Below are positions 57,101-64,000 of a stretch of 64,000 nucleotides of DNA, piece by piece. Below the pieces are notes generated by a model. That model worked only from the letters and a program-made list of their open reading frames with translations. It was not told the DNA's origin and made no database searches. The position numbers and the translations under genes were made by a program. Numbering within the stretch: the first letter of the stretch is position 1; the number at the start of each line of letters is the position of its first letter. The DNA is from Capitulum mitella (Eukaryota > Arthropoda > Thecostraca > Pollicipedomorpha > Pollicipedidae), in contig CP099840.1 of the NCBI GenBank assembly GCA_030062745.1, positions 12,848,437-12,912,436 of the forward strand, read 5' to 3'.

Positions 57101-60100
57101 ACCTCGCTGGCCTCCACAATGGAGGAATGTCACAGGGCGCAGGTCTTCACGCAGATGCAGGCACTCAAGTAAGATGTGCTGCCAGGCACGCCAGCGCCGA
57201 TGGAAAAGACTTGAAATAAGAATTTCAGCTTCAAACTTGGTTTGCAGCCATGCGGCTGTATAAACGAAGATTGGCGATGCCTAATATACACAGCGAAAGG
57301 TTGAAATGTTTGACTGACCATCTTATCTTCAGCAAATATTGGGATAAAAAATGCCGAGGCAGATAATGATCGATACCAATTTTGAGGGTCTACTTCTAAA
57401 AATTCACGTCATCGGAATGATTAGATAAATGTCTGAATCGTCTTGGTCCCAGTGTTTTGCTTTAATCGCCTCACAGGGCCGTGACGAGTGCGGGGCAAAC
57501 ATTTTGCAAATACTCTGTGTGTTAGCATGCCAAAATTCCTTCTCGATGCTTGCTGATGCCCCCACATCCCTTACCGTACGATTGAGTATGAGCCATCGAC
57601 TGGCAGCTCACATAGTTCAAGGGGTTGTTAAGATTTCGGCGAGACTGATAATCTAGATGAGACGGAGGGACCACATGACCCTTGTCTCTGGAGGTCTTAA
57701 TGTAATGCATTTAGGTATATTTGATAACAAACTGAGGCCTTTGAAAATAGTGCAACGTGCTTCACTCACCAGGACATCCCTGCGCCATACACGCGCCGTT
57801 CCTCACTCCTGCCCCTGCCTGCGGCCATGGCACTCGAGGTCTCGGATGGCCCGGTTACCGCACGCTTGGTTTCCGTGGCGCTGGCAGAGACCCAGAGGGT
57901 CTTCTCGAACAGAGCATTGTGCCCTGGAACGGCTACCCCGTAGTGGGCTGTTACGACCTCCGACTTTTTCACCAGATTCGACTTTTTCCGCAATGTTCGT
58001 GTTTGTGAAATGACGTGTTTGTGTGCCTGAAAGTCCGGTGTGTTTTCTTTGGCTTTGTATGGCGCTTTGCACTGTGCACGTTTCTGTGTGAAATCGTGGG
58101 AGGCGTGAGATCCGCACCGTGAACGCCTGCTTAATGCGTGAACTCAGTCTGTTTGTACCCAGCTGGGATCTGTTTAGGCAGCCCGGTAAAGATCGTAGAG
58201 ACGTACTGCAGGCGATTCAACGGAGCGCGCCTGTGTGCTCGTACTCTGTGGGGGGGGGGGGGGGGCGAGGATCTTCCACCGTCATGTTTTATGTCGGCGG
58301 TCAGAGGCTGCGTAATGACATCGCCTGCACCCTGTGGCCAGGTACATGGGCAGCAAGCTGGTACAGAAGATGTTCGTGGGCGGCTTTGGCCAAAAGAAGA
58401 CCCCGGCAGACGAGGTGCGCCATCTGCTGGCCACCACCATCCTGGCGCACGTGCCGGTACGTCGCTGAAAATGGGCTTCTCTACCGTTTGCATCAGTTTT
58501 TGACCATTCTACAGATTACTGTGAATCGCAAATTCGCGTCGCCGATGTGCAAAGGTGTGAAGATTGTTGCTGGTTGGTTAAATCCAGCCATAAAAAAGAT
58601 GTCATTGAGCAGGCAGGCAGGCTGTGGTGCATTCTTTGTTTACTCTTTTTCACGCCTCTGATGCATGTGCTTGTTTGGCATGGAACCATGTCTAACTGGT
58701 CAGGACTTTTGGACACATTGGCTCACCCAACGGCCATCGGTCACGTGGGATCCCGGCGCCGGGCGCGGTCTGCGGTATCCCTGCCCTGACTGGTGCCTCG
58801 GACCCGCTCCGCAGGTGGACAACTACAACTTCAAAATGAAGGCTTTCTACCTGGCCCTGATGGCGCGGCGCGTCATCGAGGCACAGGCCGACGAGAAGGT
58901 GATCGACGACCGCGACTACTACGGCAACAAGCGCATGGAGCTGGCCGGCTCCCTCATCAGTCTGCTGTTCGAGGACCTCTTCAAAAAGTTCAACTGGGAG
59001 GTGGGTGGCGGCGAACGGCGGCGCCGAACGATCGCTGGCGTTCATCGTCCAAACGTGCGTCCAGGCAGGGATCGGTGGCCGGGAGTCATACGCGGGGGAG
59101 GTAGTGTCCGTCCTGGTGTCGTTTTATGCCTTTTTGGTGGATTCGAAAATTATTGTTAATGTATGAAATTAATAACGTCATTGCAATGTACAACTTAGCT
59201 ACGCAAATTTTTACATCAAAAGTTAAGTCACGTAAACTCCGAAGATATTTAACAGTCGATAAGTTACTGAGTACATTGCTGTTAAGAGATGACATCGTGC
59301 AACTTTGTTTATTTCTCGTAAACGAAGCCTGCACGCAGAAGGTACAAAACAATAGATTGCCTTCTCGTGCAGTATCTCCGTAGCCTTTTAACGCAGTGTC
59401 ATGATTCGGTGATGGCCTTTTTTTGTGAGGAGACAAAAGTTTCCATGAATATCGTTGTTCGATGAATATCATTGTTAAAGCCAGTGGAAACTGACCGACG
59501 TTATTCTGAAAGCTTCGACGTTCGGCCCGCAGCTGAAGATGATCGCAGACAAAAACATCCCGAAGGTGAAGGCGGCTCAGTTTGACATTGTGAAGCACAT
59601 GCGGCAGGACCAGATCAGCTTCGGCCTGGAGCAGGCCATCTCGTCAGTAAGTGGAGTGCGCCCCGGCTGTTGCGCCGTCAGACTCCGGGCGAAATGCAGG
59701 GGACTCCCTGTCAGCTCCGGTCTGGCCGGGAGCGAGAGCGCCTCTTTTGAGAGGCGCGGCGGCCGTGGGGACCGGGGCCCATTCGACCAGGCCGGTACCT
59801 GCTGCCTGTCTGGTCTGGTGATGTCCGGACCGGCCGGCGGAGCGTGGTGTGGCGCGACTTGTTTGGGTGGGGCTCGTTATTTAATCCTATACTTTTGAAA
59901 TCGTCCACTGTGTCGTCCTCGTTAAGCTCGATTCTCATCCTCAAAATGCCTTCATTCCCTCCTAGGCCACTCAAACCTCTCTCCTTAGTCTCGTGACTGA
60001 TGACTACAACGGATCCAAGAAGCTCTAACCACCACTAACCAAACACTTGCCGGGCTCGCTGGGCGCATTACGATTGGTGTCGGTGTCCTGAGGGATTAGT

Positions 60101-62550
60101 GGTCCTGCTCCCTCGGAAAGCGGTTCCCGTCCGGTGGCGTTTGGTGGTCCACGCCGATTATCCGACCGGGAACGACGACGTCATCGCATTCCCCCAAGGC
60201 ATGTGGCGCGCTGGCCGTCATCAGTCGGATTAACTGGCCGCAGGGCAACTGGATTATCAAGCGGTTCAAGATGGAGCGGCACGGGGTGACTCAGGTGCTG
60301 TCTCGTCTCTCGTACATCTCCTGTCTGGGCATGATGACCCGGGTCAACTCGCAGTTCGAGAGGACCAGAAAGGTGGGCCACACGCCTATGAGCCATCGCT
60401 GGCTGTCCTTGAAAGTCATTATTCTTTTGCTGGGCCATGTCTCGAAGTTGTGATTTATTTACGGTTCAGAAATGGCGATGGGATTATGTCTGTGTGGCGC
60501 AGTTGTCACGATTATATAACTACCGTCTTCGCGAGGCATGTTTTCTACACAACGTGTGCTGTGCAGATAAATATCCCATTCCGGGTTTCGCTTGTCGTCA
60601 GGTGCGCAGGTGATCTTGAGAGGGAACTGCTGGCTCAAGGCGTTGGTAGTGGCGGCGTTACGGTGGTATATGCATCACAACCTAATGGCAGTTGAAAGCA
60701 CCGTGACTTCAACCGGCCACGTTTTGCTTTGTATACCAATGGTCTTAGCTGTGCTAGCGGGAACACTTACGAAATTAATGATACGGACGCTTCCTCACAT
60801 CATTCCGTAAAGCCTGTCACAGTCCTGCAGTTGGATTTTATGAAGCGTTTAATTTCGGTAGTGATATTAAACGGGTAAATAGAAGAATCATTGGATTGGT
60901 CATATCGCACCTTTAGTCCTTCTCACACGCTTTGTTACAACAGCCATGCTTTCCTCCTGCTGTCCGGCAGAACTGGCTTGCTGCATCCATGTTTATTTTA
61001 GGTTTTGGTGGTACATATGTGTGTTGCCTGTGCACATACGAAGCGCTTTTTCAGGGAAGCGGAAAATGACTTCTAAGTCCTAGAGCTCGGAGGAAATGTC
61101 CGCCGGGTGGAAGGGGGAGGTTACCCGTCGGAAGGGGCTCCCCATCGAGGTTCCGTTGCCCTGCGCGCTCTTCAGGGCGCAGGACGGTGATCTTGATTAG
61201 CTGTGATGTCAGGGTCCCTGCAGAGAGCCTGCGGTGTCTGACCGCCGGCCGAGGCCGCGTGACCGTGCCGTCTGACTGGACCGTCTGACGGTGCTGTCCG
61301 TCCCCAGGTGAGCGGTCCACGCTCCCTGCAGCCCTCCCAGTGGGGCATGCTCTGTCCGTCCGACACGCCTGAGGGGGAGTCGTGCGGCCTGGTGAAGAAC
61401 CTGGCGCTGATGACGCACATCACCACTGAGGCCGACGACTCGCCCATTATCCGGGCCGCCTTCAACATCGGCGTCGAGGACATCAACTTCCTCTGCGGCG
61501 AGGAGCTCAGCCACAAGTCCGTCTACATTGTCTTCCTCAACGGTGGGTGGTCTTCTGTTGGTTATTAGGCTGGACTCTGGCTTGCTTGGACATGTCTTCA
61601 TTGTCTTACCGAAGGGTAGGTGCTCGGCTGTGGATGGTTAGGCTAGGTTGTCTTCCTTGTTTAAGCGTAAGGTTGGTGCACACATTCTGTCGTATCATAT
61701 AAGCCGTTGCACCGCCTTCTGGCTTGACGTAGGTCTTGAAAACTTTTCGATGTGTTCTCGCCTAAACATGTCTTTGAATGTGTGACGAATCGTCAGTATG
61801 TACCAGGAGCGTCGTTCATAGTCATCTCTTTTCCAGGCAACATCCTGGGCGTGACGCGGAACTACCGTCGTCTGATCACCACGTTCCGGCTTCTGAGGCG
61901 TAACGGCCTCCTGTCCGGCTTCGTCTCCATCTACCCGAGCCACAAGCACCGCTGCGTGTACATCAGCTCGGACGGCGGCCGGCTGTGTCGGTGAGCGTCG
62001 GACGGCACCCTGCGGCCGGCAACGGCTGTCTCGAACGCCCCCCGGGCTGAAGGACCATGTCCCTGAGGCACCTCTTGTCAGACTCCTGCATCTGATTCGA
62101 ATGGCGGATTTTACACGTGAGAGTTATGCTGCCAAGTCACAGTCTTCCCGCGTCCGACCGAGGCGCGGTCTGAACACGGACCCTCACTCCTGACGGGCCT
62201 TCCTGCCGTGGCGCCGCGTGTTAGCTTTGCCCTGTCCGTTTATTCGCGACGTGACGCTCACCTGTAGGCGTGGCGACCGGCCGACCGACTCCGACCGTCG
62301 CCGAGCGGCCCTGCGTCGAAGCCGCGGCCTGCCGAGCTGCCGAGCCGTACGCTGACGTCGCGCCGTGTCCACCAGGCCGTACATCATCGTGGAACGGTGC
62401 CGGCCCCGGGTGACGGCCGCCCACATGGAGGAGCTGGCGCGCGGCCTGCGCACCTTCCAGGACTTCCTGCACGACGGCCTGGTCGAGTACCTGGACGTCA
62501 ACGAGGAGAACGACAGCAACATCGCCCTCTACGAGAAGGATATCACGCCG
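51063..62550 (+). CDS. POLR3B: DNA-directed RNA polymerase III subunit RPC2, 5' part
   Basis: Thirteen exons join in phase to give the first 654 residues; the protein is about 1,130 residues in human. Exons: 51063..51134, 54340..54494, 54668..54823, 55299..55443, 55910..56077, 57011..57168, 58342..58456, 58815..59000, 59533..59646, 60244..60372, 61308..61542, 61837..61990 and 62376..62550. RPC2 is the second-largest Pol III subunit. It forms one side of the active-centre cleft and makes tRNA, 5S and U6 RNA in the nucleus. Residues 25-176 and 177-423 cover the protrusion and lobe ([66 protein letters not shown]). 424-545 is the fork ([35 protein letters not shown]). 545-654 covers the external domains ([32 protein letters not shown]). 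Pol III-specific wording separates it from RPB2 and RPA2. The hybrid-binding and clamp domains lie beyond the window. Confidence 0.95.
51135..54339 (+). other. POLR3B intron 1: mostly CpG-poor, with G-run palindromes and TGACCT motifs
   Basis: Most of this 3.2 kb intron is CG-poor. A CG-rich patch at 52830-53260 interrupts it. Repeated TGACCT/AGGTCA motifs occur at 51680-52520. A perfect 11-base G-run/C-run palindrome is at 52195-52218, and a related one is at about 53190-53221. No nested gene was recognised. Confidence 0.5.
52195..52218. repeat. G-run/C-run palindrome
   Basis: The arms GGGGGGGCAGT and ACTGCCCCCCC flank a two-base loop. A less perfect relative (GGGGGGGGGCGGCCAACTGCC) lies at about 53190. 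Confidence 0.8.
54340..54494 (+). CDS. POLR3B: POLR3B exon 2
   Basis: It encodes [20 protein letters not shown] to SDADPSFYV. The acceptor is CTTCTTACCAG and the donor is TCAA|GTGAGC, phase 2. This exon is CpG-poor, unlike exons 3-13. Confidence 0.94.
54668..54823 (+). CDS. POLR3B: POLR3B exon 3
   Basis: It encodes [20 protein letters not shown] to [12 protein letters not shown]. The acceptor is TTCTGCCGCCAG and the donor is TCAG|GTGGGT, phase 2. Confidence 0.94.
55299..55443 (+). CDS. POLR3B: POLR3B exon 4
   Basis: It encodes [20 protein letters not shown] to YFVVRGTEK. The acceptor is GTGCGTCCAG. The donor AAG|GTGGTC is weak, but joining to exon 5 restores the family sequence exactly in phase 0. 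Confidence 0.88.
55910..56077 (+). CDS. POLR3B: POLR3B exon 5
   Basis: It encodes [20 protein letters not shown] to [10 protein letters not shown]. The acceptor is TTCCCGCAG and the donor is GAT|GTAAGT, phase 0. Confidence 0.94.
57011..57168 (+). CDS. POLR3B: POLR3B exon 6
   Basis: It encodes [20 protein letters not shown] to FTQMQAL plus two bases. The acceptor is CTCTGCACAG and the donor is TCAA|GTAAGA. Confidence 0.94.
58249..58266. repeat. Poly-G run in POLR3B intron 6
   Basis: A run of about 17 G, followed by CGAGG, shortly before exon 7. Such runs can be length-polymorphic and prone to sequencing error. Confidence 0.85.
58342..58456 (+). CDS. POLR3B: POLR3B exon 7
   Basis: It encodes [19 protein letters not shown] to [11 protein letters not shown]. 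The acceptor is TGTGGCCAG and the donor is CCG|GTACGT. The loop [13 protein letters not shown] is the least conserved part. Confidence 0.9.
58815..59000 (+). CDS. POLR3B: POLR3B exon 8
   Basis: It encodes [20 protein letters not shown] to [12 protein letters not shown], including the highly conserved [10 protein letters not shown]. The acceptor is GCTCCGCAG and the donor is GAG|GTGGGT, phase 0. Confidence 0.95.
59533..59646 (+). CDS. POLR3B: POLR3B exon 9
   Basis: It encodes [20 protein letters not shown] to GLEQAISS. The acceptor is TTCGGCCCGCAG and the donor is TCA|GTAAGT, phase 0. Confidence 0.94.
60244..60372 (+). CDS. POLR3B: POLR3B exon 10
   Basis: It encodes [20 protein letters not shown] to SQFERTRK, the start of the fork domain. 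The acceptor is AACTGGCCGCAG and the donor is AAG|GTGGGC, phase 0. Confidence 0.95.
61308..61542 (+). CDS. POLR3B: POLR3B exon 11
   Basis: It encodes [20 protein letters not shown] to YIVFLN plus one base, including the universal [19 protein letters not shown] signature of second-largest RNA polymerase subunits. The acceptor is GTCCCCAG and the donor is AACG|GTGGGT. Confidence 0.96.
61837..61990 (+). CDS. POLR3B: POLR3B exon 12
   Basis: It encodes [20 protein letters not shown] to ISSDGGRLC plus two bases. The acceptor is CTCTTTTCCAG and the donor is GTCG|GTGAGC. Confidence 0.95.
62376..62550 (+). CDS. POLR3B: POLR3B exon 13 (last in window)
   Basis: It encodes [20 protein letters not shown] to [11 protein letters not shown]. 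The acceptor is GTGTCCACCAG and the donor is CCG|GTGAGC, phase 0. The next conserved block (the LEIEPFTLLG region) was not found before position 64000. Confidence 0.93.
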
Positions 62551-64000
62551 GTGAGCGGTGCGGTGTCGCTGTTCGGAGTCGCCATGCGGAACGTGGGGCC
62601 ACCGCGCCCCTGTTATTGGCGGTGGGCTTTTCTTCAGGGCATTTATGCTATAGTTCTTTGTGTGGGCGTTAGAATTGGTATGGTATTTACTTTTGTTACG
62701 TTATAAGTGTGCCGTTGGGAACCGTTACCACAGGTTGTGTCCCAAATCTCCGTTAAGATGCGGGCGAAGTCGTTGCAGTGCATTTCAGTCAATCTCCTGA
62801 CTGTTAAGAAATGAGGAATTAAAGTGAAAAGAGGAACTGAATTCAGGCAATTCCAGATTCGCTGCTTGTAAAACGAGATCGCTTGTGTGGCGATTCGCTG
62901 CTTGTGAAGGGAAATAGCGTATGTGGCAGAATGAAACGAGAGCAAGAGAGGAACCGCTGATGGGACGTGAAGGTCAGACTTGCTTTCTTTCGGTTCGCCC
63001 GTCCGGGGCGTTAGCGGGAGATGCTGATGCAGGCGTGCGACTGCTCCTGATCCAGCTCTGACCTGGTGGATAATGGAGTCTGGTTTGTGATAGGCACTGG
63101 GCTGAAGTGCCAGAGCGGGCATCTCTATTTGGCTGGGACCTAAGTGGTCATTTAGTCACGGGGACGGCCCTGTGATAAAGATTCTGGGAGCGATACAGAT
63201 CCTCCACAGTCTTTTTCGGTACCGGCTGAAGAAACGATTCTGCGTTTGAAAGCACTCGAGTGGTGGGGTCAGGTTCCGCGTGATAAGCTCAAGTGAGCAT
63301 GGATTCCTGTCCCAACGCTGCCCACTTCATTATGACCGGGCAAATAGAAAACAGTGCAACGGAGTCGCTTTCCTCCTGCCATTTTCGGCCATTTACTTTT
63401 ATGTAAATTCTGGCTGAGTTCCTTTGACTGTTGAATGATGTCATGGCAACCTTCAGCTCCGACTGACGCTTTTGCTGTGCCCCTGGACAGATGTCGCCCG
63501 GTATGGCACGAATGAGAGGAGGAATGGCCGGTACCGCCGCATGGTCCACCGACAGAACCGCGAAGCGATACCGAGAAATATGAGGCACGAAAAAAGCGTC
63601 CCCCGCTGCGTAGCGAGCCGCCAGTCGTAACTCCATTACGATTGGCATGTCGTTTGGTCCTTGTTAAATGTATCGGCATTCGGCCGTCTGCAAAAATCTG
63701 TTTATGGATCGATGCCAGGGGTAACTTTTTTGTGTGTGCTGGCGGGCTGCCCCGCGGCCCCCTGCTGTAGCGATGTCATTCCTTTTTAAGCCTGACATCA
63801 GCTTGTTCGACTGGCTCTTTTGTCATGTGCTCGCGCATATTCGGCGTATGACAGGCACTGTGGCAGGATAGCCACAGGGAGCCAGTGCTGTCTGACCCTA
63901 AACGAGAAATGATCGCCGGAGACCGCGACTGTGTCGCGGCCCGGACCACGGGGTGGCCGTGTCACGGTCCAGACCACGGGGCGGCCGTGTCCCGTCCCAG
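62551..64000 (+). other. POLR3B intron 13 (open at the window edge)
   Basis: No exon continuing the POLR3B reading frame was found. The segment ends in short repeated phrases (CGGTCCAGACCACGGGG-like, 63940-64000). Two overlapping minus-strand open frames at 63269-63679 have no family features. Confidence 0.55.

Noticed and set aside
1..64000. CRISPR arrays, bacterial operons, integrated virus, tRNA or rRNA genes
   Set aside because: The tandem repeats lack spacer structure, no box A/box B tRNA pattern was found, and no viral or rRNA-like sequence was recognised.

Overview
The window is eukaryotic nuclear DNA, most likely from an arthropod and perhaps a crustacean. The support is an RR-2 chitin-binding cuticle protein gene, an insect-type arylalkylamine N-acetyltransferase gene, and two interstitial arrays of the arthropod telomere motif TTAGG/CCTAA. 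Genes are intron-rich with canonical GT-AG junctions. Many coding exons are GC- and CpG-rich and sit in AT-richer, repeat-laden DNA. No bacterial operons, CRISPR arrays, tRNA genes or rRNA genes were seen. Species cannot be settled from this window.

Layout, left to right. 1-2.4 kb has no recognised gene. A LysM-domain membrane protein gene (LYSMD3/4 type) lies on the minus strand at 2.45-3.6 kb, beside a minisatellite and a strikingly CpG-poor tract (3.85-6.4 kb) that may be its 5' intron. At 11.0-15.9 kb five phase-compatible exons on the plus strand encode a Ser/Pro/Glu-rich, probably disordered segment of a protein I cannot name. A single-exon cuticle protein gene lies on the minus strand at 20.5-21.2 kb. 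21-31 kb is mostly non-genic, with degenerate repeats. At 31.7-40.0 kb a three-exon N-acetyltransferase gene spans a repeat-filled 6.4 kb intron. At 43.4-50.5 kb a complete six-exon RPL13A gene lies on the minus strand. At 51.1 kb to the right edge, 13 exons of POLR3B (RNA polymerase III second-largest subunit) run on the plus strand; its 3' part lies beyond the window.

RPL13A and POLR3B are arranged head to head, about 0.5 kb apart. Both are protein-synthesis housekeeping genes, so a shared promoter is plausible. RPL13A has a 5' TOP-like start just upstream of its ATG. Two of its introns carry equal-length (143 nt) diverged copies of an element with the two-hairpin, H-box and ACA-box layout of an H/ACA snoRNA. 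This is the most interesting observation here. The housekeeping locus is largely CpG-depleted, as expected for germline gene-body methylation, while most of the window is not. All domain and homology statements come from reading translated exons against remembered family features; no search was run.
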